64,000 nt of DNA from Linnemannia hyalina. Its lineage: Eukaryota; Mortierellomycota; Mortierellomycetes; Mortierellales; Mortierellaceae. Made by a program: the position numbers and the translations under genes. The stretch's first letter is position 1, and each line of letters begins with the position of its first letter. Location of the stretch: positions 554,501-618,500 of the forward strand of contig JAHRHY010000016.1 in assembly GCA_019671135.1 (NCBI GenBank), read 5' to 3'. Under the pieces are notes generated by a model. That model was not told where the DNA came from. It searched no databases and saw only the letters and a program-made list of their open reading frames with translations. Below, piece after piece: positions 35,157 through 48,779 of this stretch.

Positions 35157-38100
35157 ATGGTTGACGTCTCCCTCTCTCCCTCCTCTGCCGATCCTACCGA
35201 GTCTCATCCTTACCCTCCCTCCCCGCCAGACTCGCCTCCTTCGCCACCCAGCCTCGACCCTACTCCCACTCCCACTCCCACTCCCACTCTCGCTCTCACC
35301 CCTTCTTCCACCTCAACCATCGCGACATCAGCTACATCCACAACCACACCACCAACCCCGATTCCCCAGCCTCACCCAACCTCGACAACAACCATGGACG
35401 CTACTTCTCCTTCAAACTCACCCGCGCCACCCGCTCCTTCAAGCACACCCGCAGCAATAACCGCCGCTGCAGAAGACAACGACAGCAATACTAATAAGAA
35501 TAATAATAATAACAACAACACCACTCATCTGCCCTCGCCCCAAGCAGTAGCGACAACGACAACATCAGCTCCTTTGAACGGAGCAGACGCAGACACGCCC
35601 ACCGCCACCGCTCTCTCTGCTGTCCCCGTCCGCAAACGCACCCTTGCGGACTACAGACTGGGAAGAACCCTTGGCGAAGGATCCTATTCCACGGTAAGTA
35701 AATAGAAAAACACGACGCAAACCTCACTGTTTCTTTTGCTTGGAGGATTAATTCACTCACCGTCCATGGTTATTTCGGACGATAAGAACAAAAGTGTCCG
35801 TTGGCCATATTCCAAACTATGCCAGAGCAAACAAACAACAAACAAAGGACCCTGCCTGCTATGTTTTTTACTTTGTTAATATATCTTTGGCAAAGAGTCT
35901 GCCTGGACGAGTGAAAACAGGACAAACAGCAAGGACGGTGATGATAGCAGCGCAACGATGAACAGGATGATGATATTGAGCCTACAGGAGTGACCGTACT
36001 GGACACCAAAGAGAAGGAAGGGAAAGATATGAGAACGCCAGATTCTCCAGAGCATTTTCTGCATACAAACTACACCACTCCGATATAACGCTCCCTTACT
36101 AGCATCGCCTTTTGACCCTTCTCGTTTCGACTCTTTTTCTTCCCCTCGCCGTTGCCTAATAGGTCGTAGCAGCGGTCGATCTTTCTAACAGGCGTGATTA
36201 CGCCATCAAGGTTCTGGACAAGCGACACATCATCCGTGAGAAGAAGGTCAAATACGTTAACATCGAAAAGAACACGCTCTACAAGCTGGACCATCCAGGA
36301 GTCGTGAAACTGTACTCAACCTTTCAGGACAGCTCCAGTTTATGTAAGTTTCCGCAAAAAACCATTTTGGATGGTTGATGCCTTTGAGGCGAGGGCGGAA
36401 GGGAAGAGGAGAAGTAAGAAAAAGACGTACCATGTAATTGGTGTGGAAGGAGAGCCACGATAAATGACAACATCAGAGGGAGCGCTTTGGTTTTTTTTTG
36501 GTCCCTTGGAATGAAGGAATGAAGGAATGGAGACGAGGCAAGAAGAAAAAAATATGAGCCATGAGGAGAGAGCAGAAAGTGAACTGAATATAATGTTCAA
36601 CGCCAAAAACCAAAAAAAAAACAAAAAAAAACTGCTCGAAGGCACTTGAGCATTGTGAGAGAGGAGACAGTGAGATCTCTGCATATGTATCAATAAAACG
36701 TGTCGAGATGCCTCCAACGGATATCCAGGATCACGCCAGTGCTCAAAAGTCAACATCAACGACTGCAACAATCCACACCAAAGAATCACAGGGACAATGC
36801 TGAAAAGGACACACGGAGACAATGGGCTTCCAAGGAGAGAGCAACTGGACGTGCTTTCTCTCTCTCTCCTTTATTGTCGTGGTCGGCCGCCCTTTCTCCT
36901 GGATCAATTTATCACATTCGCACGTTGTTACATTGATGGTGTTTTGCTAATCAAATGCTTTTCTTTATTACCCGTAGATTATGTGCTCGAGCTGTGTCAA
37001 AATGGAGAGTTGTTGACCTATATCAAGAAGGTACAGGATCCTGCATTGTCAAGCATGGGAAACAATATTATAATGCCTTTGAGAGCGTCAGCGTCGCTAA
37101 CATGTACACATTATTGCTCCACTTTTTCTTGGGACATTTCCAGCTTGGATCCTTTGACGAGAGCTGTACGCGATTTTATGTGGCACAGATCTTAACTGCC
37201 GTCGAGTACGTCCACAGCCAGGGAGTTATTCACCGTGACCTTAAGCCTGAAAAGTAAGGGTGGCCGTCTGCTCTACATGAAAAAAAACAAAAACAATTGC
37301 ATCTTTCTTTATGAAGCATTGGCACTCACATCAATTGTCGTTCCCCTTTAATTGCCATATAGTATTCTTCTGGATCATCGGATGTACGTCAAGTTGACGG
37401 ATTTCGGGACAGCCAAGATGTTAGAGCCGTCTGAAGACGGCACAGAGTCGGATCGGGCCAACTCCTTTGTCGGTACCGCCGAATATGTTTCTCCGGAACT
37501 GCTAACCGAGAAGGCGGCTTGCAAGAGGTACGTACAGGCCGTGAAAGTGAGGGCGTTCTTGGCGTAAAATGATGTCGCAAAAATAATCTCCTGCGTCTGG
37601 CGTTGTCACTAAACCGGCTCTCATTTTGTACCCAATCGCTCCCACAAAAAACAGCTCTGATCTTTGGGCGCTTGGATGCATCATCTACCAGTTGCTGGCG
37701 GGGCGACCTCCATTCAAGGGCTCGAACGAATACCAGACGTTTCAAAAGATTGTCAGACTCGAGTACACGTTCCCCGCAGGATTTCCCAAGGCGGCTATGG
37801 ATCTCGTTTCTCGCCTGCTTGTCCATGATCCTAACGAGCGGTTGGGAGCCAACAATACGATCGATCAACTCAAGCAACATCCATTTTTTGACGGCGTCGA
37901 ATGGTCAGAGCTCTGGAATCAGCCCGCCCCTAAACTCATGCCTTATCTCCCTCCTACACCTACCCACAACACGGAGGCTCTTCGAAGTGACCATGATGCC
38001 TGTCTGTGGAGCATGAACAGGACAGGGGAAACGCTCATGGTCGTCGACCCCTTTCGGGAACTGGGCGACAGCGGGAGCAGCGTCAATAACAGTGGCAGGA

Positions 38101-39959
38101 ACAGTATCAATGGTCATGGAGGTCATGAAACAGATGAGAGCGACGGAGCACATATCGTGAATGTTGGCGTCCATGGCCCATCTGAGTCCGCCGAGGCGAC
38201 CCCAGCCTCTCAAAGCCTGACCATTTTGCCAACATCTGATGATTCGGCAACGACCACACACCCGAGCCCCAGCACATTGCCGTCAACAGCGAAAACAGTA
38301 GGAGGTGAATCTTTGACACCTAATGGAGGAACAGGGCCTTCTCAGTCCACCTCACTTCCAGCGCCCGGAACCGCTCTACCAAAGTCGACTTCCGCCCCTG
38401 TTGCTGTCGGATCCTCGACCTCGAATGGACACGCCAAAACCAAGGGTGGGAGTCGAAATGCGTTTGTGGCGCTTTTCTCAGGATCGAGACATTCATCGGG
38501 CAAGAAGCTCTTGAGCAAGAAGGCTAAAGCCGGCGACGAGACTGCGGAGACCTCACAGCAACGACTTCAAGCCCGACAAAATCAAATGGAACGTTTGGTA
38601 GGCGGTGTCCGACGCGAAGGCAATCCTCGGAAATCCGGAGGCATATCTAGAGAGAACTCGAGTGTTTCGCTCGCCGTTACTGCCAACGAGATGTCGGCGT
38701 ACTCCAGACGATCCCAGCTGGAACTTCAAGCGGAACTTTCTCCTTGGCAAAGCTTTTTGTTGCCGACCGAGCTGGTCCTTCATCAGACCCCGATCCTGAA
38801 GCGCAAAGGCCTCTTTTCGAGATCCTGCATCCTGGTTCTTACGGACTTTCCGCGTCTGCTGTACTTTGACGACTCGAACCACTACTTTTCCCAACTGTTC
38901 AACAGCAACACAAACGACGCGTTCAGCAGCTGGCAGCAGCAACAGATGCTTCCTCAGTGGGACCCATCAGATCCGTTGCACGCTCACCAACAAGAACCAG
39001 GAGCGAGAATGTCTCTGTCAAAGAAACCATCCCTCCGTCAAGCCGTTGGGAAGATGAGCCTGGATCTGCCACCTCCACCACCGACCTCGCAGGATTTGCA
39101 GACACATCACCAGCACCAGGACCATTTGAATGCAGTCCACCAGCCATTGCACCCACATCCTAACCCACACCCCAGGAGGAACACGGGTGGATTGGATGGG
39201 ATTACGAGCGGAGGCGGATTCTTGCTGACGCGCAATGGTAGCCATGCTCATCGCGGCGGAGCACAGCATCGGAGTGAGCATACATCACCTCTTGCGGTCG
39301 AAGGGGTTTTGTCGGAGGAAGATGAGCAAGGGGGGGTGGTGGATCCTCCTCAGGGATTGTTTGGTCGGTCGCCAAGGGCCAGTTTGGAGGATCAAGCGCA
39401 GCAGCATCAGGACCAGCACCAGCATAGTCCTGCGCACGCTCACTCACGACTCCAGACACCGCTGCCGGGCCACGGACAGAACAAGATTGATGCCGAGAAG
39501 CGTATCTCTGGGTCAGGATTGGAGGATGAACACCGCGGTGATGACAGCGGTATGAACAATGGCACGGCTTACAACAACAGCAACAATGGCAGCAGTGTGA
39601 CGATGAGCAGTAGTGGCGGTGGAAGTGGTAGTGGAGGTACGACGACGATATTGCAGGGTAATAAGGTGTCGTCGTCGACGACGACATTGTCGCGGATGGG
39701 GATGATCAAGGCGTCGAAGAAGCAGGCGAAGCTGCGGGGAGAGATTCTGTTTACGGCGTCTGTTGTTTCGGAGTTGAAGGGGAAGAAGTGTTTCTTTATC
39801 CATACGACGAAGAAGAGCTACTACTTTGAGGAGTCGAACCAGGAGGGCGACGCGAAGACGTGGGTTCGGATCCTTGAGCGCTCGATGGAGGGGTGGTTTG
39901 GTGAAGGTGGCGGAGGTGGAGGCGATAGTGACAAGGGAGGCGTAGAAGTAGCGGAGTGA
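35157..39959 (+). CDS. PDK1: 3-phosphoinositide-dependent protein kinase 1 (PDK1/Pkh type) with split PH domain
   Basis: Six exons (35157-35693, 36163-36343, 36978-37030, 37144-37253, 37363-37527, 37655-39959) encode 1,116 residues. A Pro/Thr/Ser-rich, disordered N-terminus precedes the kinase (about residues 166-437). The kinase has the glycine loop LGEGSYSTV, lysine in YAIKVL, catalytic loop HRDLKPEN, DFGTAK, and the PDK1 activation loop [14 protein letters not shown] with its phosphorylatable Ser. The C-terminus carries a PDK1-type PH domain in two pieces: [20 protein letters not shown]...[10 protein letters not shown] (about 709-760) and [12 protein letters not shown]...[13 protein letters not shown] (about 1035-1098). 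They are separated by about 275 residues of His/Gln/Gly/Ser-rich sequence. The enzyme phosphorylates the T-loop of AGC kinases such as PKA, Sch9/Akt and Pkc1 at the plasma membrane. Confidence 0.93.
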
Positions 39960-40490
39960 AGGAGATTGCGTGTTTTCCTGCTCTATCTAGCTGTGTGTTG
40001 TTGTCATCCTTTCTCTCTTTTATTTGTTTTGTTTTGTTGGTTGCATGCATTGGCCAAATATTGCCAGGCGAGTCCACATGTAATAGAGAAACGTACAGTC
40101 AACAGTCAATAATAAAAAGAAGAAAGAGAATGGGGGCGTACATAATTGCACGGAATTGCCAATAGAGTGTGTCCTGCCGTTTTCCTCCTCTCTCCTTCCT
40201 CTTCCTTTTCCTTTCCCTTTCCTTCTCTCGTTATCTCCCTCCCTCCTTCCCTCCCAGTCTTTTGTATTCATTTCTTTCTTTCTTTCTTTCATTCATTCAA
40301 TTCCTTCTCACTCACTCACTCACTCACTCACTCACTTACTGCCTGTCTCATTCAAGCGCTCGACATCATCGCAACACAATTCAAACAATCTCACTCACTC
40401 ACCAAGCAGTGAGACGACACCTGACTGCAGCAAAGTGACAAAACGTGCTTACACAGGAGGATAGCGACACCAACAGCAAGAAAACCTACA
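39960..40490. other. PDK1 3' flank and VMP1 promoter
   Basis: 530 bp. AATAAA-like sequences occur near 40109, followed by a strongly pyrimidine-rich tract with simple repeats (40270-40337) and a CA-rich leader to the VMP1 ATG. No gene is seen. Confidence 0.45.
40270..40337 (+). repeat. (TTTC)n, (ATTC)n and (CTCA)n compound microsatellite
   Basis: Three adjoining tetranucleotide arrays: TTTC at about 40270-40290, short ATTC, then about eight CTCA units at 40307-40337. Confidence 0.85.
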
Positions 40491-43400
40491 ATGGCCTCCT
40501 ATCAGAACTCCAACATGTTCAACCACCTTGTCCAGAAGTAACTTTTACCTCCCTTTTATCTCTCCCTTCCTCCGTTTGTGCCAAAAAAAGAACATCAAAA
40601 CAACAACAACCAACAATCGGATCCTAACCTTCTTCCTCTTATCCCTTGAAACAATAATAGCACGGCAAGCCAAGGACATGGACTCGACAACGACTCGGAT
40701 AACGACTCGGACACGGGATCGAACGCATCCTCAGCTGGACCCTTTGCCAACCAGACATACCCCTGGAGCAACTATTCATTACCACAGTTACGGGACCTCC
40801 TCCGTCAACGTGGCCAACTCACAACCGGCTCCAAGTCCGCCCTCAAAAAGCGTCTCAAAAATCTCGATCGTGCCACAAAATCATCTGCCGCAGACACAGA
40901 CGCAACTACTACAACTGTGGTCGGAACAACAGGAGGAGCATCAGGAATAACTAGAGCGACAACTGTTGGGGCAACCCAGTCTGGACAACCAGCGGGACCA
41001 ATTGCCGTACACAAGACCAGCAACACAACCATCCATATCTCCTCTCAACAGCAGCAACAACGAACTCCTACCAGCACAAACCGGGACGACCACAGCTCCT
41101 CCAGCACGGGCAAGAATTCGATCGGTGACTCCAATGGCTCGGCAAAAAAGGCCCATCCTTTACGCTCAAGGATGCCCTCGCGATCCAACAGCTTCTCTGC
41201 TCACTTTTCAGGTAACATCCGAGGGACTGGCTTACACTTTGACGATTGTTGGCTGCAACCGGTTGGCGTTCAATGTTGTTTGTTCTTTGTACTGGTTGTA
41301 TATGATGTGAAACGTCAATTTGACCTAACGCACAATTCCTGACCTTTTTTTTCCTTTGTTCACCTTATCTTACTCTCGCATTCCTCTTCTTCCCTCCACT
41401 TTCCACAACCTCCTCCTCCTCCTCCTCTTTCTACCCTCGTCTGATCATCCACTCCCTGCTTACTCCATCTCCTCCCTTCACTCTCACACTCACTCCCCTT
41501 TCATTTACACCAACCCGCCTCCTCCCCCATTATGAACCCGTCCGCAATCCTCCCCCTTTTATTCTTATATCGGTTCGGGGTTTCATAGATTTCATTAACC
41601 GGCGAAGGATTGCGCTCGAGACCGAGAGACAGGAGATCTCAGTCTATACCTCTCCGTTGACTGTTCTCTCCTACTTTTTCCTCTATCTCCTGCACGAGTT
41701 CCGCATGGTTATCCTCTGGATTGTATCTCAACAATATCTCCTCATCGTCCTGCCTCTCCTGACCACGGCTGTCTACTTTGTTTATCAAACTGACGGAGCT
41801 CATCAACCGGTACGTCTGCCCCTCCCTCGTTGCCGTCCCGTATTTTTTTTTCGTATTTTTAGAACTCTTTTTGTGTTTGGCTGAACAAAACAGGATGGCA
41901 CACCCAAAGAAACCTAATTTCTCAATTGTCTGAAAAGGAAAGAAAATACTCACGACAGCCATTCTTCTTTTCGGTTTGTACTCGCCATCACATAGCTCCT
42001 CAAGCATGCCGAATCGGGACTCATCTGGTACGGGTACTGGATTCTGTTAGGTGTCGCATCTTCCATCGGCCTCGGATGCGGACTGCACTCCTTCGTGCTG
42101 TTCCTCGGACCCCATATCGCCAACGTTACACTTACGGCCTACAAGTGCGGTAACACCCAGTTCGATGTTAGGGGAGACCATCGGTAACTTCATTTATGCC
42201 TTTTTGCTTATGTCCGACACAAGATACATGAAGAGGGGTGTAGAAGAGGGTCATATTCACATGAACACATGCACTTTCCAAACTCTCTTTTTTATGAATT
42301 TTTTTTGTCGTTGTCGTTGTGCACCTGTCTGACTATTTGATCTTCTCACTCCATTGTCTACAGGTTCATTTGTCAAGCCCCTGACGAGCCCGTGCCGCTG
42401 ACCTTGACCCTTATCTTTAGCGCTGTTGCTTTGGAGAGTTTCTTCTGGGGCATGGGTACCGCCTTTGGCGAATTACCTCCATACTTCGTTGCACGAGCAG
42501 GTAAAGCACTCGACCTTTTTGTCCATGGAAAAATTGACATTGTAGGATATGGTAAATCGAAACGATGCATGATTTCAGCGGAGGTTCAATGGACTCACTT
42601 TCTCGAATCTCTCCCATCGAACGACACCCACTCCAATCTTGTTCTTTTCACAGCCGCACTCTCTGGGAATAGGAACGAGGAATTGGCGTCGATCGAGGAC
42701 CTGCTAAAGAAGAAGCCAGACTCTGTTTCCTACAAGGAGAGGATCTTGCTCATGGTCCACGAGGGCATGAAGCGACTTGGGTTCTTTGGTATCTTCCTCT
42801 GTGCCTCTGTAAGTCCTTGCAGTCAAGATTGTCTTGCGTGAATGACAAGAGTACCTTCTCCCTTACTTATATGTATGCACCGTTGTGACGTTTGCCATCT
42901 TTAGATCCCCAACCCTCTGTTTGACCTTGCAGGAATCACTTGTGGGCACTTCTTGATTCCATTCTCGACCTTCTTTGGTGCCACGTTCTTGGGCAAGGCT
43001 GTTGTCAAATCGTCCATCCAGGTAATATATCACAACCCATCCAACTGTGCTCAGCATCCAACTTTATTTTGTATTCGGCCGTGTTTTTCGCTAATGTAGA
43101 ATGTCCAATCCGCTTCATATCACATAGGCTGTGTTTGTGATTCTCATGTTCTCTGCAGACACACTGGCTGTGACCATGAGCTGGCTAGAGCGTCAGGTAC
43201 CTTTCCTTCACGGCTACCTTGCGGACGGGATCAATTCTCAAAAGGGAGCACTTTCAGGAGCGGGAGGACAGATGTCGGATGACGAGCTGGAGAACTCGAC
43301 CAGTCTTGTTGGGTTGATCTGGAACACGATCCTGTTCATCATGATCTCGTACTTTTTACTGTCGATTGTCGAGACCATAGCACTTTCGCAGATTAAGAGG

Positions 43401-43640
43401 AGACATGACCAGGAGATTGTTGAATTGGAGGGCAAGATCCGAAGCGGCGACACCAACGCGTTGTTTGTTGCTGTTTCTGAGGAGCTTGTCAAGTCTACCA
43501 AAGCAACTACTACCACTACTACCACTACCACTACTACAAACACTGAGACGGCTTGCATATCGACATCGAGCTCGAATGGCTCCTTGACCTCGCTGACAAG
43601 CCCTGAATCGACCGCAGGAGCATCCCCTTCATCTTTATAG
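40491..43640 (+). CDS. VMP1: Vacuole membrane protein 1 (VMP1) homologue with N-terminal SAP domain
   Basis: Eight exons (40491-40537, 40661-41211, 41589-41809, 41996-42183, 42364-42500, 42654-42808, 42905-43021, 43128-43640) encode 642 residues. Residues about 49-85 ([17 protein letters not shown]...[12 protein letters not shown]) form a SAP motif. A long Thr/Ser/Gln-rich linker follows. The rest is the multi-pass VMP1 core with a VTT/SNARE-associated domain: [51 protein letters not shown] and [15 protein letters not shown]1 is an ER phospholipid scramblase working with TMEM41B in autophagosome formation, lipid droplet release and ER contact control. The SAP part joins the core through a 377-bp intron in matching phase (TCAG|GTAACA to CATAG|AT). 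The C-terminus has a Thr run and acidic, lysine-rich tail. Confidence 0.9.
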
Positions 43641-43895
43641 ACAATCAAAAGAAGAGGCAGTATCACCGTTTTTTTATTCCATACTCGTAATCATTTCCTG
43701 TAGAGATAGATCATGCTCTTTGTATGAGCTCAATAACAGGATAGGAGGGATGATGTACCATCCCTCTTGTTTTTTTTTTTTGTTTTTTTGTTTTTTTTTG
43801 CTTCATTTTTTATTTCATTCCTTTCAACGCTGGGTGGTTTTCGTTTGCATGTTTATGTGTATTGATATTCATGTGATGAAGTGACCATGACTCTC

Positions 43896-46800
43896 TTAAA
43901 ATGTCAAAAGCGCGTTCCTTTTCTTTCCAACTATGGTCATCAAATATAACAAAGGAAAGAAAAAAAAAGATTGTTAGAGTTGACTACAGAAGAGAGTGCA
44001 AAAAACAACAAACTCGGCCTCATTTCATAGTAGAGAATAAAAACTTACGAGGATAGACAATGAGGGTAGAGGCAAAGAGACCGACGGCAATACTGAGGGC
44101 AACAATGATCATCTGGAGAGCAAAGACAGTGCCTTGGGCTGCATTCCCGGTCTGGTCTAGTAATAGCAAGGATGATCGGACACCCATGCCTCCAGGGACA
44201 ATCAGCAAAATGGCCCCCAAGATGGGTACGAATGCTACAAAAGCAAAAACAAAAAAAAATGTCGTATTAGTGAGATCCCGACTTGTTTTGTTGACAAGGC
44301 AAATGAAGATTAAGCATACAAGATAACCCCCCCCACCCCCCACCCCCCACCCGGGAGGGCAATATAATGTGCAATGTTTTACCAAGCTCATGTGTAAGGC
44401 GTTCGTAGATGTTGCCCAAGAGTCCAACAACAAAGGCACTGACGGCCGCAGCAATATGCAAGGAGTGAGGCCAATACAAGCCAGCAAACTCACTGACCGC
44501 ATAGCCGACCGAGCTGCAGACAATCATGACGGGCCACTGTTTCGGAGTTGCGTACAGCTGGATATTAAAGGAGATGGCCAAAAGTGGGAACAGGACCCAG
44601 CGCCAGGGCTCAGTCGCCGGATGACAGTAGCCCATCTTGAGATCTCCTGGGGGTGGCTCCTTGAAAACGTCCCATAGATTCGATCCGATCGAGAGACCAA
44701 AGCCGAGGAAGAGACAATAGATGAGCGAATAAAACATCCGTACAGATCCCGAGATCATGTATCGAGACGAGAGTTCCATGATCGCCGTCGTCAAGGAGAG
44801 TCCGGGGAGGAGCATCACAATCCCGCTGAGTACCACGCCCGTGAAGCAGACATAGTCCCGCAAGGCCTTGGCAACGAACGCAATCACAATGCTGGTGCTG
44901 ACTTCAAACACGTTCGAGTAGACCGAATACCGCGACGCCAACAGCGATGTCAATCCAACCACCGAACCAAGACCCATCCCCGCCAACATGTCGTACCAGC
45001 TCCCCTTGAAGACCAGGGGCGCAATCAGACCGCTCGACACTGCAAAGGACGCAAGCATGACCCACATGCCATAGGGCGGTTTCTCGTTGTTGATCTCCTT
45101 GAGCTCCATCAAGGCCTCGGACGGCTCCAAATCTCCATAGACCACCGCCCTTGCAATCTTGTTGACCTTGGCCAGACGACCCATATCAAACCCCTGGGCA
45201 CACTTGATTAGATGCGTCTCGCTCGTATGAGTATCCGAATCCCCGAACGAGATCATCATCAGACCTGGCAAGAACGCAAACGACCCATCCACTCCAAAGG
45301 TCTTGCACATCGCCTCCATGGCCAACTCGATCCGGTGAGACGGCGCGCCATAGCGGATCAACGACTTGCAGAGTCGAATCAACAGATCCTGCCGCAACAT
45401 AATGTCCGCCAACACTTCTGCCAGTTCAGCCTGTTGGTGTAACCGCATCGCCTCCAACTGGGGGTTGTGAGAGACCCCAGAATACATGGACGTGCTATCG
45501 TCAGCCGAGATGCTGCTCCGAGTCGAATGTGCCTGTGGAGTCATCTGTAGGTACTGTGTCGACTCTTTCCGTTCCCGTCCTGCTGTTCCGTTTAGAGGCC
45601 GCTCTACATTTGAAGGAGGCTGGAGTCCCATTGCTGCCGTTGTCGCTGCAAAGACCGACGGTGATGATCTCAAGTAAAGCGAGCCTTGGGCACTGAAGGC
45701 GCCGGCGGTCGAAGAAGCCGTCGAGACGACCGGAGACGATGCTCCACCTTCGCTTCCACCCTCATTGGCTGCTGGCATAGCTGGTGGGGCAAATCCCACT
45801 CCAGAGGGCGCAGCCATGACCAGACCAGGAAGGGAGAGGACACTCGCGCTTCGACTGGTCCGTAAGATCTGACTGGTGGAACTCGATGGCGACAAGAGTT
45901 CTGCGCCGATGGAGAGTTTTCGAAAGTTCTCTCTCCGTGCTGCTGCTGCTGCTGCTGCTACTACCGTTGCCTGTTGACTGCTCCTCCGGCGTGTACGGCG
46001 TCGTTTCCTATGACGACTGGAGGAAGGTGGCGGAACCGACAAGGCTTGCAGTTTGAGCAGGTTCGAGAGAATGCCTCCAGGACGCGACATTTGTACCTTG
46101 GGCGTGCGCTGTTGTGATTTTGTTTCATCCACTTTCTCGTTATGTTGCAGGGTTTGTTCGGCTGTTGTTGATCGGGGTCCGAACCCTGTCGAAGAAGAAG
46201 ACCCCTCGGCTGCTGCTCGGTCTCCATCAGAGGAAGAAGGTCCTGCGCTTTGATTCCTGACGTCGTTTGAGGATCCAGAGGTGTGTTGTGAACCGAAAAG
46301 ACGGCTCATGAGACCGTTCAGTCTCAGGGAGGTGAAACTGAATGCCGCAAGTCGAGGATTCGAATTTGTGCCGTTACTCCCGCTTGCCGCATCAATGCCT
46401 TCGTGTCTAGTATCCTCAGTTGCTGCTTTTCCATTGTCGTCATGTTTGCCAGATGAGCCAGGAGGAGGAGAGGATGATATCCCTGTATGGCCCATCAGGG
46501 AAGGCGGCGGAAGATCTGTGCCGGACCTCGACAATCGCTTTCCTAACTCCAGGTCACGACTGAGATCCTCCTGCAAACAGCTGGTCTCTGAACGACTCCC
46601 GATCTTGCGTGTAGCTGATTGTGCGATAGACTTCATGATCAGTCCAGAGTATCTCTCAATGTCTGTCTCTTCTCTTCCTTCTTCCTCAAAGCCTATGTCG
46701 CAATCAAAGTTTCAGTAATGTTGTTAGTCGCATATCGTAGTAACAAAATGTACGGGTCATGTAAAAAAAAAAATTACACGCGGCGGGGGGGAGGTCGAAT

Positions 46801-48769
46801 GAAAAGGACTTACCAGACCTCGCAGCTAATCTTTCAGACCCGTTGGAATCTTCATCTGGCGTATCCATATGGAGGGTCGTTTCACCAGGGCTGGAGATGT
46901 ACGTGTGAGTCGTTGGTGCATTTGGAGTATACGGCAACGAAGAGAACGGCGGCTGCCATATATCCGAACTGTTGACTCCTTCTGCCATTCGCGACTGTCG
47001 CTCTCGTCCTCTTGGGGTCTCATACAGGTCCTGACCACCTTCAGTCATCAAACTAGTCCCTGCACCGCCCTCGTTAGACCTCTCTTGGGCGTTGTCCAAT
47101 GGATGAGACGCTGCGGGTAGTGAACGGTGAGGATAAGGAGACGTGCCTTTAAAGAGATCGAGAGTAGGCAACGTCAAATGTGAAGATGGGCTGAACTGTC
47201 CTTGCTGCTGGAGGTGAGAAGATGAATGTCTATTAGGCGAAGAGGCGGACGAAGGAATGGCCGACGAGGAAGCGACTTTTTCCAGAGGGTGTACCGACAT
47301 TGAGTAGTCATTGTCCATGAGAGAGATTCTGCTTCCCTGGTGCTGTTGACGATGTTGTTGTTGTTGTTGTTGTTGTTGAGCAGAGAGCTGAGGGCTACTC
47401 AGGCTGATATGACCATCACTGTCGCTGCCTCCATGATGAGATAGCCGTGAATTGGTCCAAGATGAGAAAGAGGTCGATTCATGTCCTGTTGCGCTTTCCG
47501 GATGGTGGTGGTGGTGGTGATGGTCGAGTGTCGATGACTGGCTGTGAGACGGGTATGAGATGATGGGGGATGAGTTGGAGAAGGTCGATGGAAAGATTAG
47601 AGAGGACTGGTGGAGGTGGTGTGTCGATAATGTTGCCCTGCGAGAGGAATCAATGGGTGGTTGAAGATAAGTATCATTACTGCTGTGGTTGTCATTTTGA
47701 GGGTGTTGTGTATGCGGATGCCTTTCTTGTAACTGCTGTTGCTTTTGGAATGAATGACGTTGATGATGTGGAATGCGTGGTTGTGAAGGCAAGGAAGATG
47801 GTGTATTTGGTTGGGATGGTGTTGGGTCAGACTGGCCGATCGGGTTTGGATATCCAGGCATGGCTCCAGGGAGAGGAAGGACGGAGGATGAGGAGAAAGA
47901 GGCGGTGGGATAGGAGTCAACAGTAGTGGCAAAAGGTGTCTGGAGGGAGATTGCCGAAGGTGAGAGTGGATGGACAGAGGACGATGAAAACGATGGCGAT
48001 GGGAACGTTGGTCGTCCAAGATGTGACCTGGGAAAGATGGTGTTGTTGGAGTTCATGAAGGTGTTGCTGCTATTGCTCCCGAATTGAGGGTTGGGACCAT
48101 TAGGATCAGAGTCGGAAATATGCCGCAACTGTTGCCCATGATGTGTAAAGAATATTGGTCCATTATTGTCGCCTTCGTTATCATCGTTGTTGTTGTCGTA
48201 CTGAAATGAATCCTGTATTGGCTCCAGTATGGCATGGGTATCATTGTTATCGAATGGAACGGGATCCTGGACATTTCCAACAAAAGAGGAGGCTGACCCC
48301 GTTACTGGGCAAGGACCATTAGGCTGAGCTAGCATCCCTCTGGGTGGCACTTCCTCTCCTGTGCCTTCACCTGTAGCGCCTAAAAGAAAGAAATGAGAAT
48401 GGACGCACGGACTAATGCATTAGACCATCTTCTGCTTAGCCATCGTAGGGACAACCGCAATAGAAAATATTTTACATTAACCATACGAGCTCAAGGAGAC
48501 AAATAAAAAGGAGGTGCAAAGGGTGCACAAATGGAGAACGGAGGGATTGACAAGGCGCACATCGAACAGTGGCCCCACCCGACTGTCTTCAGTACACAAA
48601 ACAATGGTAGGTTACCTTCTTCAAAGTCTTGAAGGCGAGGCCCCTGGCGTGGGTTCGAACTGGTATGCTCTGATTGGCGAAGACGCGTCTGTTCCTGGTG
48701 GGCTGAGACATCCGCGTCATCACTGACACTGACACGGTTGACTCGATCATTCTCAAATGAAGAAAGCAT
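43896..48769 (-). CDS. PRM10: Pheromone-regulated membrane protein 10-like (ThrE/DUF1212 family)
   Basis: Five exons (minus): 48769-48616, 48379-46814, 46692-44383, 44234-44049 and 43930-43896, giving 1,416 residues. The first 900 or so residues are disordered and rich in Ser, Gln, His and Pro. The ThrE-like domain begins about residue 990 (LLIRLCKSLIRYGAPSHRIE) with the family HR..E motif, continues through FLPGLMMISFGD, and has about ten transmembrane helices. The 35-nt last exon supplies the conserved ending YPLGKKRNALLTF; without it the frame would run into a poor tail. Bacterial ThrE exports threonine and serine. Fungal members are vacuolar or plasma-membrane proteins of unknown transport role. 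The gene converges on VMP1, with about 255 bp between stops. Confidence 0.88.
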
Positions 48770-48779
48770 CCCGTTCCCA

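Noticed and set aside
48651..48660. GGGTTCGAAC, resembling a tRNA B box
   Set aside because: It sits inside PRM10 exon 1 and no A box or cloverleaf could be drawn around it.
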